Numbered from the stretch's first letter, positions 25,336 to 34,187 are shown. The stretch is DNA of 64,000 nt from an uncultured Acidobacteriaceae bacterium (GCA_937879855.1 CALFMO010000061.1:16913-80912), one strand, 5' to 3'. The notes: generated from the letters alone by a model not told the origin. A program made the numbers and translations.

Positions 25336-25410
25336 TCTTTTTCACGGAACAGGGAAGCCCAGTGCCGGCGGCTGGAGTTCCTCATCTGACCAAGAACTGA
25401 GAACCTGCTT

Positions 25411-26397
25411 TTGAAAGCTTTCGTCACAGGCGCAACCGGATTTCTGGGCTCCCACGTGGCCCGCGTGCTGGCCGATCAGGGCGCTGAGTTGCGTCTGCTG
25501 GTGCGTCCCACGAGTAATCTGCGTAATCTGGAAGGGCTGAAGGCTGAGACCGCGACCGGGGATCTGCGCGATTCCGCTTCGCTTGAAAAAGCCATATCCG
25601 GTTGCGACACGGTATTTCATGTGGCGGCTGACTATCGGCTCTGGGTACGGGATCCGGCCGAGATGTACCGCTCCAACGTCGAGGGCACGCGGGCGATTGT
25701 GGAAGCGGCGCGAAAAAATGGCGTGCGACGTGTGGTGTACACCTCAAGCGTGGCGACCGTAGGTTTCACCGGCAACGGGCGGCCCGCGGACGAAGATTCT
25801 CCGGTGTCTCTCGCCGACATGATCGGCCACTACAAGCGATCGAAATTTATGGCGGAGCAGGTTGCGCTCGAAGCCGGTCGTGGCGGGATGAATGTGGTGA
25901 CGGTAAATCCGACCACCCCAGTAGGCGAACAAGATGTCAAGCCGACGCCGACTGGGCGCATCGTCGTCGACTTTCTGAAGAGGAAATTTCCCGCCTATGT
26001 GGAAACGGGATTGAACCTGGTCGACGTGAGGGAATGCGCGCGGGGGCACGTTGCTGCTTTGGAAAAAGGGAAGACTGGCGAGCGCTACATTTTAGGTGGG
26101 GAGGATTTGACGCTCAAGCAGATTCTCGACAAGCTGGGAGAGATTACCGGCCTGCCTTCTCCCACAGTGAAGTTGCCCTACGTGTTCGCCTTCGCGGCGG
26201 GAGTAGTGGACGAGGCGATCACCGGGCGCATGCTGCGCCGCGAGCCTCGCGCCACTATCGATACAGTGCGTATGGGCAGAAAAAAAATGTTTGCCAGCTC
26301 CGGCAAGGCCGGGCGGGAACTAGGCTGGAAGATTGTGCCGGTTGAAGGGGCGTTGCGGCGGGCGGTGGAATGGTTCAAGAGCAACGGATATGTCTAG
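25411..26397 (+). CDS. hpnA: Hopanoid-associated sugar epimerase HpnA
   Basis: Short-chain dehydrogenase/epimerase of the HpnA family, found in hopanoid loci and thought to act on a sugar intermediate. NAD-binding GATGFLGSHVARVL at the N-terminus, then VFHVAADYRLW, the catalytic YTSSVATVG and a YKRSK pair (Tyr/Lys), VTVNPTTPVG and LVDVRECARGH. Length of 328 is typical. A TTG start is used because translation from it (LKAFVTGATGFLGS) is exactly where the family begins and no ATG lies between it and the upstream stop. The stop overlaps the start of hpnG. Confidence 0.92.
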   Translation: MKAFVTGATGFLGSHVARVLADQGAELRLLVRPTSNLRNLEGLKAETATGDLRDSASLEKAISGCDTVFHVAADYRLWVRDPAEMYRSNVEGTRAIVEAARKNGVRRVVYTSSVATVGFTGNGRPADEDSPVSLADMIGHYKRSKFMAEQVALEAGRGGMNVVTVNPTTPVGEQDVKPTPTGRIVVDFLKRKFPAYVETGLNLVDVRECARGHVAALEKGKTGERYILGGEDLTLKQILDKLGEITGLPSPTVKLPYVFAFAAGVVDEAITGRMLRREPRATIDTVRMGRKKMFASSGKAGRELGWKIVPVEGALRRAVEWFKSNGYV

Positions 26398-27109
26398 AGT
26401 CGCCATTGTCGCAGCGCTCGAGCGGGAGGTACGCCCCCTGGTCAAAGGATGGCGCGTCAGCCAGAAGGAAGTGGACGACCGGCAATTTCGCTTTTTCGAG
26501 CAGGGCAACTTTGTTGTGGTTTGCGCAGGCATTGGAGCGGAAGCGGCGCGGAGAGCGGCGGAGGCGGTGATCGCCAGCTACGCGCCCGCCGTTATTTATT
26601 CTGCGGGCTTTGCCGGTGCTCTCGATCCCGCGCTCAAAGTTGGCGATGTCGTGCAGCCGCGAAGGGTCCTGAATGCGAGCGACGGCAGCAGCGTCAATTT
26701 CGATCAAGGAGAGGGCGTGCTGGTCAGCTTCGGGTCGGTTGCCAGCCCGGCACAGAAAGCGAGTCTGCGAGATTCATATGGAGCGCAGGCCGTCGACATG
26801 GAGGCGGCCGCTGTTGCTCGGTCGGCTGAGGCTCGTGGAGCAGCGTTCGTGGTGGTGAAGGTCATTTCTGACGAGTTCGATTTCAACTTCCCCGCGATGG
26901 AACGCTTTGTCGATTCCAACGGCCAGTTCATGGAAGGTAGATTCGCGATGTTCGCAGCCTTGCGGCCGTGGCTGTGGGCCAGAGTAGCGAGGCTGTTGCG
27001 GAATAGCAATCGCGCCTCGCGAGTCCTATGCGACCGGTTGCGAACAACAATGGCCGCAAATTCCACGTCTTCTGGCGTTCCTGCTGAGGAGCCGGCCAAT
27101 CGCCGGTGA
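26390..27109 (+). CDS. hpnG: Hopanoid-associated phosphorylase HpnG
   Basis: Nucleoside-phosphorylase-type enzyme that releases adenine from adenosylhopane to give ribosylhopane (phospho-form), an early side-chain step. Family features: MSRVAIVAALEREVRPLV at the start, the VVCAGIGAEAARRAAEAV nucleoside-binding loop, YSAGFAGALDPALKVGDVV and the DMEAAAVARSA motif ending in VVKVISDEFDFNFP. The ATG overlaps the last codons of hpnA, indicating translational coupling. Its substrate needs the radical SAM enzyme HpnH, which is not encoded in this window. Confidence 0.9.
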   Translation: MSRVAIVAALEREVRPLVKGWRVSQKEVDDRQFRFFEQGNFVVVCAGIGAEAARRAAEAVIASYAPAVIYSAGFAGALDPALKVGDVVQPRRVLNASDGSSVNFDQGEGVLVSFGSVASPAQKASLRDSYGAQAVDMEAAAVARSAEARGAAFVVVKVISDEFDFNFPAMERFVDSNGQFMEGRFAMFAALRPWLWARVARLLRNSNRASRVLCDRLRTTMAANSTSSGVPAEEPANRR

Positions 27110-27238
27110 GCCGGCCAGGCCCATGATCGCCGGCACCGTTCGTTCGCAGCAAATGTTTCGTTGGCAGATTGGGTACATGCGGAAAAGTGCGTGGCGTAGT
27201 TCATCTATAATCGCGAAAGGCATTCTCCAACACACACG

Positions 27239-27958
27239 ATGCATTTTTTCCCCTTGCTAGCAATGTTCGTCGGCGGCGAAATCGTCGACATGCTCTCCAA
27301 TACGGGTGCCGTGGCGAAGCTGGTATTGCTTTCGCTGCTGGTGTTCAGCCTGATTTCGTGGGCCATCATCCTCACCAAGTGGAGCCTGCTGCGGCGGGCT
27401 CGAGCACAGAGCGGGCGATTCGTGCGAGCCTTCCGCAAGGCGCAGCGACTGCAGGACATCGCCGCGGTGGCCGAGCAATTCAGGCCTAGCCCGCTGGTTG
27501 GCGTATTTGAAGGCGGGTACGAGGAATACAAGCGGCAGGCCGGTACATTCGGCACTCTGCGAAATCTTGTCACCATCCAGCGCGGGATGCAGATTGGGGC
27601 ATCGGAAGAGATCACGCGGCTGGAGCGGAATCTTCCCTGGCTGGCAATCACTGCTGCCGTAACTCCCTTTATCGGGTTGTTTGGCACCGTTTGGGGCATT
27701 ATTGACGCGTTTCACGGGTTGGGAACCGCGGGAGCGGCAACGCTGCGAGCGGTCGCGCCTGGCATTTCGGAAGCTTTGATTACCACGGCCGCCGGACTGG
27801 CGGCTGCGATTCCCGCGGTCATTGCCTATAACCTGATCGGTGCGTCCATCCGCGAGTTCGCAGCGCGCAGCGACGATTTTGCCCTCGAGGTGCTCAATGC
27901 GGTGGAGCACAGCCAGGCACAGGCTGCGGCTCAAGTGCCGAGTGAAGTGAGGCGCTGA
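27239..27958 (+). CDS. tolQ: TolQ proton-channel subunit
   Basis: Inner-membrane motor protein of the Tol-Pal system (MotA/TolQ/ExbB family). Three membrane helices: about residues 25-45, then a long cytoplasmic stretch, then helices in ITAAVTPFIGLFGTVWGIIDAF and SEALITTAAGLAAAIPAVIAYN, the conserved channel signature. A TATAAT at 27207-27212 may be the operon -10. The stop codon overlaps the tolR start (TGATG). First gene of tolQ-tolR-tolA-tolB-pal-cpoB. Confidence 0.92.
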   Translation: MHFFPLLAMFVGGEIVDMLSNTGAVAKLVLLSLLVFSLISWAIILTKWSLLRRARAQSGRFVRAFRKAQRLQDIAAVAEQFRPSPLVGVFEGGYEEYKRQAGTFGTLRNLVTIQRGMQIGASEEITRLERNLPWLAITAAVTPFIGLFGTVWGIIDAFHGLGTAGAATLRAVAPGISEALITTAAGLAAAIPAVIAYNLIGASIREFAARSDDFALEVLNAVEHSQAQAAAQVPSEVRR

Positions 27959-28386
27959 TGGCATTCACTGCTTCCAATGGACGCACGCAGACCTCGATTG
28001 CCGACATCAACATCACGCCGTTGGTGGATGTGGTGCTGGTGCTGCTGATTATCTTCATGGTAACGGCGCCGGTACTGCAGTCGGGAATTGACGTCAGCGT
28101 GCCGAAAACGCGAACCGTGAAAGAGATCACCGAAGAGCGGACGGTTATAACCATCAATAAAGATCAGCGCGTGTTTCTGGGCAACGAAGCCATCAACATC
28201 AACGAGATCAAAAATAAGTTGCGGCAGAGAATTCGCGATCCGCGCAACCAGTTCATTTTTGTGCGCGCGGACGAAAATGTTCCCTTCGGAGCCTTTGCCA
28301 CGGTGATGGATGCAGTGAAGGGGGCGGGAATCACGAACGTCAGCATTGTGACGCAACCGTTGGAGCAAAATGGCGGCAAGCGCTGA
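27958..28386 (+). CDS. tolR: TolR (ExbD/TolR family)
   Basis: Single-span inner-membrane partner of TolQ. The helix INITPLVDVVLVLLIIFMVTAP (about residues 17-37) carries the essential membrane aspartate (LVDVV), followed by a periplasmic domain with VFVGNE-like and RADENVPFGAFATVMDAVKGAGI segments. Overlaps tolQ by one base and the next gene by 17 bases. Confidence 0.93.
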   Translation: MAFTASNGRTQTSIADINITPLVDVVLVLLIIFMVTAPVLQSGIDVSVPKTRTVKEITEERTVITINKDQRVFLGNEAININEIKNKLRQRIRDPRNQFIFVRADENVPFGAFATVMDAVKGAGITNVSIVTQPLEQNGGKR

Positions 28387-29164
28387 GATTTATTTCGAGC
28401 ATGACCGCTGGGGCCGGGCGCTCGCCTGGTCCGCGGGGCTGCACGTGGGGATTACGGCCGCTTTGTTGATCTACTCGGCGGTGATGTCGGGGCCGAGCGG
28501 TGGCACCTGGGGCGCAGGTGGAGGCGGAGAAGCGATTGGCGCGACGCTGGTGAGCACGGTCCCGCTGCCGGCAAATCCGTCGCAGACCAAGAACGTTCTG
28601 GCCAACGAATCGAAGGGTATCACGCAGTCGCAACCGAAGGTGGAAGAGAAGCAGCCGGAGCCGGATGCGATCGCGATTCAGGGCAAGAACGCAAAGATAA
28701 AGCCGAAGAAGAAACAGGAAACCGCCTCCAAGGAAAAGCCGCTCCCCGCGCCGGAGGAAGAGACGAATCAGGTTGCCTTCGGAGAAGGCGGACCGGTTAG
28801 CGGACCGTACGGAACGTTCAGCGCAGCCGGAGCCAAAGGCGGATTCGGAATCACCGGAGGCGGCGGCGATTTTGGCACGAAGTATGCGTGGTACGTGCAC
28901 GTAATCCAGCAGAAGGTTGCGGAAAACTGGCTGAAGTACGAGGTCGATCCGAGGATCACGAGCGCATCGCGCGTCTATATCACATTCGATATCGCACGCG
29001 ATGGACATCCTTCGAATGTGCAGGTCGAGCAGTCCAGCGGCGTACCTTCGCTGGATATTTCGGCAGTGCGCGCACTGCAACGGATTGATACTTTCGGTCC
29101 GTTGCCGCCGGATTATTCAGGTGGCAAGATTTCAGTAGAGTACTGGTTCGATTACAAGCGGTGA
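28370..29164 (+). CDS. tolA: TolA-like / TonB-family protein
   Basis: Links the TolQR motor to the outer membrane. One N-terminal helix (LAWSAGLHVGITAALLIYSAVM), a Gly-rich turn (GTWGAGGGGEAIG), a Lys/Glu/Pro linker and a C-terminal TonB/TolA-like domain with WYVHVIQQKVAENWLKYEVDP and ITFDIARDGHPSNVQVEQSSG. It is far shorter than the enterobacterial TolA and lacks the long helical domain II, as is common outside Proteobacteria. The gene begins inside the end of tolR, so it is translationally coupled. Confidence 0.85.
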   Translation: MAASAEIYFEHDRWGRALAWSAGLHVGITAALLIYSAVMSGPSGGTWGAGGGGEAIGATLVSTVPLPANPSQTKNVLANESKGITQSQPKVEEKQPEPDAIAIQGKNAKIKPKKKQETASKEKPLPAPEEETNQVAFGEGGPVSGPYGTFSAAGAKGGFGITGGGGDFGTKYAWYVHVIQQKVAENWLKYEVDPRITSASRVYITFDIARDGHPSNVQVEQSSGVPSLDISAVRALQRIDTFGPLPPDYSGGKISVEYWFDYKR

Positions 29165-29337
29165 ATCTTCCCGGTAAACAGCATGTACTAGTGACTACTT
29201 TGTGCCTCATAACGCAGGCACAATGACAAGGAGTATTCAAAGCAGTGAGATGTGGCAGGAGGGAACTAGAAACCTTGCAAAGCAATTCCTATCGGCATAC
29301 GATATTCTCTTACAGAAATCCTTTCACCCCCATACGG

Positions 29338-30708
29338 ATGGACGAAGGCGATAGACCTGCTTCGTGGTATTGGCCAAGCGGCCGGATGCTGGCGCTTGTT
29401 CTGATTTGCATTTGCTGCACTCTTTCTTCCCAACTGTTCGCACAGGATTGGGTTAAAACCGGGACCAGCCTCGGGGTGGAGAAGGTACGGCTGGCAGTGC
29501 CAGACTTCAAACCTTCGACCGGCGATCCGCAGAACGCCGCCTTGCTCAAGACTTTCAACGACACACTATGGAACGACCTTGATGTCTCCGGCGTAGTCGA
29601 ACTGGTTTCCAAAAGCTTCTACCCGCTGCAGGCCCCCGGTCAGCCCACCGAGGTCAACAATCTGCTCTGGAACGCGCCGCCTCCCAATGCAGCCATGCTG
29701 GCGTTCGGAAGTCTGGGCGTCGCGAGCGGGAAGCTGACCGTCCAGGGCTGGCTGTATGACGTCAAGAATCCGCAATCGCCGCAGATTCTGGGCAAGCAAT
29801 ACACGGATACTGCCAGCGACGGAGCAGCGCGATTGATGGCTCATAAGTTCGCCGATGAAATCATCTTTCGGCTGGGCGGAGGCATTCAGGGCATTGCCGA
29901 AACGCAGATTTATTTTGTCAGCGATCGCACCGGCCACAAGGAAATCTGGGCGATGGACTATGATGGTTCGAACCAGCACCAGATCACGCACCTGGGTTCC
30001 ATCTCGTTGTCGCCCCGAGTTTCCCCCGATGGGTCTCGCATCGCATTTAGTAGCCTGACGAAAAGCGGTTGGGAGATTATGATGTATTCTCTCGACCTTA
30101 ACCGGGCAGTGAGCTTTCCGCACATGGGAGGGACGAATCTGTCGCCGGCGTGGTCGGGGGACGGGTTGAAGTTGTCCTTTTCTTCGTCGCGCGGGGGCGC
30201 GCCTGAAATTTATGTGGCCGATGCATCCGGGGGAAATTTACGCCGCATGACCACCGACAAGGGGCCGGACGTGTCGCCCTCGTGGAACCGGAAGACGAAT
30301 GCGCAAATCGCCTTTGTCAGCGGGCGCACCGGATTGCCGCAGATCTATACCATGGAAGCTGACGGCACCAACCAGCAGCGCATGACCGACCAGGGCTATG
30401 CCGTGTCGCCGAACTGGGCGCCCAACGGGCAGTTTCTTAGTTTCGCATGGGTGCGGAAATACGGCCCGGGCGAACCGGGTGCCTCCGACCTTTATCTGAT
30501 GGATATTGCCAGCAAGCAGTGGGTGCAGTTGACGCACGATGGCGGGCGCAACGATTTCCCTTCCTGGTCGCCCGATAACCGGCATATCGTGTTTCAGTCG
30601 AGCCGGTCGGGGAAGGAAGAAATCTGGAGCATGCTGGCGGATGGCAGCAAACTCCAGCAACTGACTTTTACAGGACGCAATACCCAACCGAATTGGAGTT
30701 GGAAATAG
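29338..30708 (+). CDS. tolB: TolB, periplasmic beta-propeller of the Tol-Pal system
   Basis: Exported protein with an N-terminal TolB domain (VRLAVPDFKPSTGDPQN) and a six-bladed WD40-like propeller; blades show YFVSDRTGHKEIWAMDYDG, LSFSSSRGGAPEIYVADASG, IAFVSGRTGLPQIYTMEADG and IVFQSSRSGKEEIWSMLADG. The signal sequence is around MLALVLICICCTLSSQLFAQ. The frame opens at 29245; ATG 29338 is taken, and ATG 29386 directly before the signal peptide is an alternative. Between tolA and pal, as in canonical operons. Confidence 0.92.
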   Translation: MDEGDRPASWYWPSGRMLALVLICICCTLSSQLFAQDWVKTGTSLGVEKVRLAVPDFKPSTGDPQNAALLKTFNDTLWNDLDVSGVVELVSKSFYPLQAPGQPTEVNNLLWNAPPPNAAMLAFGSLGVASGKLTVQGWLYDVKNPQSPQILGKQYTDTASDGAARLMAHKFADEIIFRLGGGIQGIAETQIYFVSDRTGHKEIWAMDYDGSNQHQITHLGSISLSPRVSPDGSRIAFSSLTKSGWEIMMYSLDLNRAVSFPHMGGTNLSPAWSGDGLKLSFSSSRGGAPEIYVADASGGNLRRMTTDKGPDVSPSWNRKTNAQIAFVSGRTGLPQIYTMEADGTNQQRMTDQGYAVSPNWAPNGQFLSFAWVRKYGPGEPGASDLYLMDIASKQWVQLTHDGGRNDFPSWSPDNRHIVFQSSRSGKEEIWSMLADGSKLQQLTFTGRNTQPNWSWK

Positions 30709-30768
30709 TAAATACACTTCGTCTGACTCCTTGGGGGGCAAGCCTTTGGGGTCGCAGGAGGAATAAAA

Positions 30769-31506
30769 GTGAATCTGAAAAGTATGAAGTGGTTCGCACT
30801 GGTAATCACACTGGGCACCATCATGATGTTGGGCGCCTGCGGAAAGAAGAAAGCTCCGCCACCGCCGCCACCACCGCCGCCACCGCCGACGCCAACCGCT
30901 TCGATTTCGGTGAGTCCCAACGCGATTCAGGCGGGACAGTCCGCGACACTAACCTGGGAGACCAGCAATGCCACCGACGTGTCGATCGACGGCATTGGCG
31001 CGGTTCAGCCCAACGGGTCGCAAAGTGTCTCTCCGACCGACTCGACCACTTATCACCTGACTGCCAAAGGATCGGGTGGAACGCAGGAGGCAACCGCGCG
31101 GCTCACAGTGACGCAGGCGCCGGCGCCCCCTCCACCGCCAACTCCGTCGGTGACGGACGAAGACTTGTTCAGCCAGAACATCAAGGACGTTTACTTCGAT
31201 TACGACAAGTCCGATATCCGACCCGACCAGCAGTCTTCGGTGCAAGCCGATGTGCAGTTCCTCAATCAGCACGGCAATATGAACGTTCTGATCGAAGGAC
31301 ACTGCGACGAGCGCGGATCGACCGACTACAACCTGGCTTTGGGCGACAAGCGCGCCTCTGCCGTCAAGGATGCCTTGACTGCGGCCGGCGTCAGCCCCAA
31401 CCGCGTCAAGACCATCAGCTACGGCAAGGAAAAGCCCTTCTGCACAGAGAGCAACGAAGCTTGCTGGCAGCAGAACCGCCGCGGCCATCTCGTCTATCAG
31501 AAGTAG
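30769..31506 (+). CDS. pal: Peptidoglycan-associated lipoprotein Pal
   Basis: Outer-membrane lipoprotein binding peptidoglycan and TolB. Lipobox MMLGAC (Cys24) is followed by a proline-rich stretch, an added Ig-like domain (about residues 45-115: SISVSPNAIQAGQSATLTW ... TTYHLTAKGSGG), a second proline-rich linker and the OmpA-type domain with VYFDYDKSDIRPDQQ, IEGHCDERGSTDYNLALGDKRA and a CX(7)C pair near the end. The start is GTG with a strong GGAGGAA site. The Ig-like module between anchor and OmpA domain is an addition relative to enterobacterial Pal. Confidence 0.93.
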   Translation: MNLKSMKWFALVITLGTIMMLGACGKKKAPPPPPPPPPPPTPTASISVSPNAIQAGQSATLTWETSNATDVSIDGIGAVQPNGSQSVSPTDSTTYHLTAKGSGGTQEATARLTVTQAPAPPPPPTPSVTDEDLFSQNIKDVYFDYDKSDIRPDQQSSVQADVQFLNQHGNMNVLIEGHCDERGSTDYNLALGDKRASAVKDALTAAGVSPNRVKTISYGKEKPFCTESNEACWQQNRRGHLVYQK

Positions 31507-31513
31507 GGATTGT

Positions 31514-31540
31514 GGGGACGCTGTGAAGCGTCCCCGCTTT
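31514..31540 (+). terminator. Possible terminator after pal
   Basis: A 9-bp perfect hairpin (GGGGACGCT-gtga-AGCGTCCCC) is followed by GCTTTGTTCT. The T run is short, so it may be an attenuator or a repeat hairpin. Confidence 0.5.
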
Positions 31541-31702
31541 GTTCTCTCCCACAACCTGGCATCAGTGTGCGCGAGTACACCTTCACTAAGGCAATTTCCC
31601 TATTGAATCTAACGGTTCTACGTCAATCGTTTCTGTGTGAATCCTTCCCGCGTGTGGGACAATGAATGCATCTAAACGTATAGGTGTGTTCAGGGAACCT
31701 TT

Positions 31703-32542
31703 ATGAAACTACATCGCATTTTCGCAGTGTTCGCGGTATCCATGCTGTCACTCGGAGTGGCCCCGGCTTGGGCTGCCAATAAAGACATGGTGCAACTGCA
31801 GACGCAGGTGCAGCAACTGCAGGAGCAGATGACGGCCATGCAGCGCAGCTTTGACGAGCGCATGGGCGTGATGAAGAACCTGGTCGAGCAGGACACCGAC
31901 GCCGTCAATAAGGTCGCGAACGCCCTCAACGGGCTGCAAACGACTCTGCAGAAGCAGCAGGCCGAGGGAGGCTCGAAGACCGAACAGCTCTCGGGCCAGA
32001 TTCAGGCACTTAATGACACTCTGGATGAACTCAAGGTTCGCCTGGCAAAAGTCAGCAAGCAGCTCGAAGACATGCAAGCCACACAGCAGAGTCTGACCGC
32101 TCAGCAGGCCCAGCAGCAACAGCAACAGCAGGCCATGGCGCAAGCCCCCGCCCCCGATGTGCTCTACAACAACGGTGTCCGGGATTACAACGGCGGCAAG
32201 AATGAACTCGCCTTGCAGGAATTTTCCGATTACATCAAGTTCTATCCCAACACCGATCTTGCGGGAAACGCCTATTTCTATTTGGGGGAGATTCAATTTA
32301 AGCAGGGAAACTACCAGCAGGCTACGCAAAGCTACGACCAGGTGTTGCAGAACTTTCCCAGCGGAAATAAGGCTGCATCCGCGCAGCTGAAAAAGGCCTT
32401 TGCCTTAATCGAACTGGGCAAACAGGATGACGGGGTCAGCGAGTTGCGGCACGTAATCCAGCGGTATCCGCGCTCTCCGGAGGCGCTACAGGCGCGCGAT
32501 CGGCTTCGCAAGCTGGGAGTCTCGACAGGAAGAAATTCTTAA
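31703..32542 (+). CDS. cpoB: Cell division coordinator CpoB (YbgF), TPR protein
   Basis: Periplasmic protein of the Tol-Pal cluster that couples peptidoglycan synthesis to outer-membrane constriction. Signal peptide (MKLHRIFAVFAVSMLSLGVAPAWA), an N-terminal coiled coil rich in Gln (about residues 28-135), a Gln run, then TPR repeats in the C-terminal half (VLYNNGVRDYNGGKNELALQEFSDYIKFYPNT; AYFYLGEIQFKQGNYQQATQSYDQVLQNFP; FALIELGKQDDGVSELRHVIQRYPRSPEA). GGGAACC precedes the ATG. A 196-base gap from pal suggests it may have its own promoter. Confidence 0.9.
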   Translation: MKLHRIFAVFAVSMLSLGVAPAWAANKDMVQLQTQVQQLQEQMTAMQRSFDERMGVMKNLVEQDTDAVNKVANALNGLQTTLQKQQAEGGSKTEQLSGQIQALNDTLDELKVRLAKVSKQLEDMQATQQSLTAQQAQQQQQQQAMAQAPAPDVLYNNGVRDYNGGKNELALQEFSDYIKFYPNTDLAGNAYFYLGEIQFKQGNYQQATQSYDQVLQNFPSGNKAASAQLKKAFALIELGKQDDGVSELRHVIQRYPRSPEALQARDRLRKLGVSTGRNS

Positions 32543-32573
32543 GCGCTCTCGCAGGCTACGCAGGCATAAACGG

Positions 32574-32753
32574 CTAGACCGAGCGATGATGCGAATGCCT
32601 GGCACGATGATGCCTGGCGGCTTTGTGGGCATGATGGCGCTGCACCCGCTGATGAGTCGCCCTCACCGGAATGAGTGCCGCCTCCGAAGGTGCCGCTTGT
32701 GAGAAAACGCCGGTTAAGACCGCGAGCATCAGTACTGAAAAGAACCGTTTCAT
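32574..32753 (-). CDS. Small secreted His/Arg-rich peptide (59 residues)
   Basis: Too short for standard gene lists. The product opens with a clear signal peptide (MKRFFSVLMLAVLTGVFSQA) and continues as a strongly basic segment with many histidines (QRVQRHHAHKAARHHRAR), giving a mature peptide of roughly 38 residues. A GGAGAAAT lies upstream of the ATG. It is convergent with cpoB. Comparable short exported His-rich peptides are known as metal- or acid-related proteins, but no function is claimed here. Confidence 0.55.
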   Translation of the reverse strand: MKRFFSVLMLAVLTGVFSQAAPSEAALIPVRATHQRVQRHHAHKAARHHRARHSHHRSV

Positions 32754-32847
32754 ATACCATTTCTCCGTCAGGCTTCTCCTACTTTATATCTATATTATTC
32801 AGAAAGCACCAGAACTAAACTCTTGTTGTTGGAATCGAGGATTCAGG

Positions 32848-33048
32848 ATGCCACATAGCACGCCCGATCAGGACACGGCGAAGGGTGCCACCGAAGCTGA
32901 GAACCATAAGAGTCCAGGGAATGTGGGCCTGGAAGAACAGCTTGGGCATCGCGATCAGGACCCGATCTTGAAAGATGCGGATTCCGATTTTCCCGAACCT
33001 GGGAATAATCCAGAACATAGCGGCGAGCAGGAACGCGAAACGGCGTAA
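32848..33048 (+). CDS. Small acidic hydrophilic protein of unknown function
   Basis: 66 residues, no hydrophobic segment, rich in Asp/Glu/Pro/Gly/His (MPHSTPDQDTAKGATEAENH...), likely disordered. The ATG at 32848 follows GGAATCGAGGATTCAGG. The frame is open further upstream but that part has an unrelated composition. It is followed by a strong terminator, which supports a real, separately transcribed gene. Confidence 0.6.
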   Translation: MPHSTPDQDTAKGATEAENHKSPGNVGLEEQLGHRDQDPILKDADSDFPEPGNNPEHSGEQERETA

Positions 33049-33072
33049 CCAGCCTGCCGGGAGTCAACCGTA

Positions 33073-33103
33073 AAAGGCCCTCTCTTTGAGAGGGCCTTTC
33101 TTG
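33073..33103. terminator. Bidirectional intrinsic terminator
   Basis: A 12-bp perfect stem (AAAGGCCCTCTC / GAGAGGGCCTTT) with a three-base loop and T-rich flank separates the small acidic-protein gene from the convergent korB. The A-run on the left serves the minus strand. Confidence 0.85.
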
Positions 33104-33134
33104 TCAGTGCGCTAGCGTCGGTGTCCTCGCGCTG

Positions 33135-34187
33135 CTATCGCAACTCTTCCATGACGGCGTCCAACACTTCCTTGCTTGGCCGCGTCAGCGATTCGGGCAG
33201 AGTGGCCAGAGGCTGGTCGACGACATTCAACATGTCGAGGAAATTTGGGGCCTCCGGGTTTACGTAGAACACTCCGGTCAACACTTCGCCCTTGTCGTGA
33301 GCTTCGGTAAGGCGCGTGATGGCGCGAATCTTATCCGTCGGGTCGTAGTCTTCTTCCAGTTTGCGCAGGTGCAGCCGGGAGCCGTCGTGCATGGTGACTT
33401 CCACGGTTGAGCCGGGATCGTATTCGACCGCAATGTCCTCGAAGTGTGGGACGAAGCTAACGTCTTGCAACGTCTCTTCGTGCTCCTTCACGTACTTGTA
33501 GGACTTCGTCGAACCCTCGTGGTCATTGAAGGTGACGCAGGGCGAGACCACGTCGAGCATGACCGTCCCCTTGTGGGCGATCGCAGCCTTCAACATTGCG
33601 CTCAACTGGCGTTTGTCGCCAGAGAACGAGCGCCCGACCAAGGTCGCGCCGAGTTGAATCGCTAGCGCACAGGTGTCAATCGGGGGAAGGTCGTTTACGA
33701 CGCCGGTTTTGAGCTTCGAACCCAGATCGGCAGTGGCCGAGAACTGGCCCTTCGTCAGACCGTAAACTCCATTGTCCTCGATGATGTAAATGATCGGAAG
33801 ATTGCGGCGCATGAGGTGCACGAATTGCCCGATGCCAATGGAAGCGGTGTCGCCATCGCCGCTGACGCCGATGCAGACCAGTTTGCGGTTCGCCAGCATC
33901 GCACCCGTCGCCACAGAGGGCATGCGGCCGTGTACCGCGTTGAAGCTGTGAGAGCGGCTCACGAAGTACGCGGGCGTTTTCGAGGAGCAGCCAATGCCAC
34001 TGGGTTTGATGAGCAGCTCCGGCTGCACGCCCATCTCATACATCGCCTCGATGATGCGCTCGGAGATGGCGTTGTGGCCGCATCCGGCGCAGAGCGTGGT
34101 CTTGCCGCCCTTGTAATCCATCACGGTCAGGCCGATCCGGTTGGTTTTTGGTCCGGCTGCTCCGGGCTCAACGGTGGTCGTCGACAT
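33135..34187 (-). CDS. korB: 2-oxoacid:ferredoxin oxidoreductase, beta subunit
   Basis: Thiamine-diphosphate-binding subunit of the 2-oxoglutarate-type oxidoreductase, which oxidatively decarboxylates a 2-oxoacid to the acyl-CoA with ferredoxin as acceptor. Motifs: TLCAGCGHNAISERI, KPSGIGCSSKTPAYF, the TPP pyrophosphate site VCIGVSGDGDTASIGIGQF and YIIEDNGVYGLTKGQFS. Length of 350 is typical. Its ATG directly follows the korA stop codon, forming a two-gene operon. Confidence 0.92.
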   Translation of the reverse strand: MSTTTVEPGAAGPKTNRIGLTVMDYKGGKTTLCAGCGHNAISERIIEAMYEMGVQPELLIKPSGIGCSSKTPAYFVSRSHSFNAVHGRMPSVATGAMLANRKLVCIGVSGDGDTASIGIGQFVHLMRRNLPIIYIIEDNGVYGLTKGQFSATADLGSKLKTGVVNDLPPIDTCALAIQLGATLVGRSFSGDKRQLSAMLKAAIAHKGTVMLDVVSPCVTFNDHEGSTKSYKYVKEHEETLQDVSFVPHFEDIAVEYDPGSTVEVTMHDGSRLHLRKLEEDYDPTDKIRAITRLTEAHDKGEVLTGVFYVNPEAPNFLDMLNVVDQPLATLPESLTRPSKEVLDAVMEELR

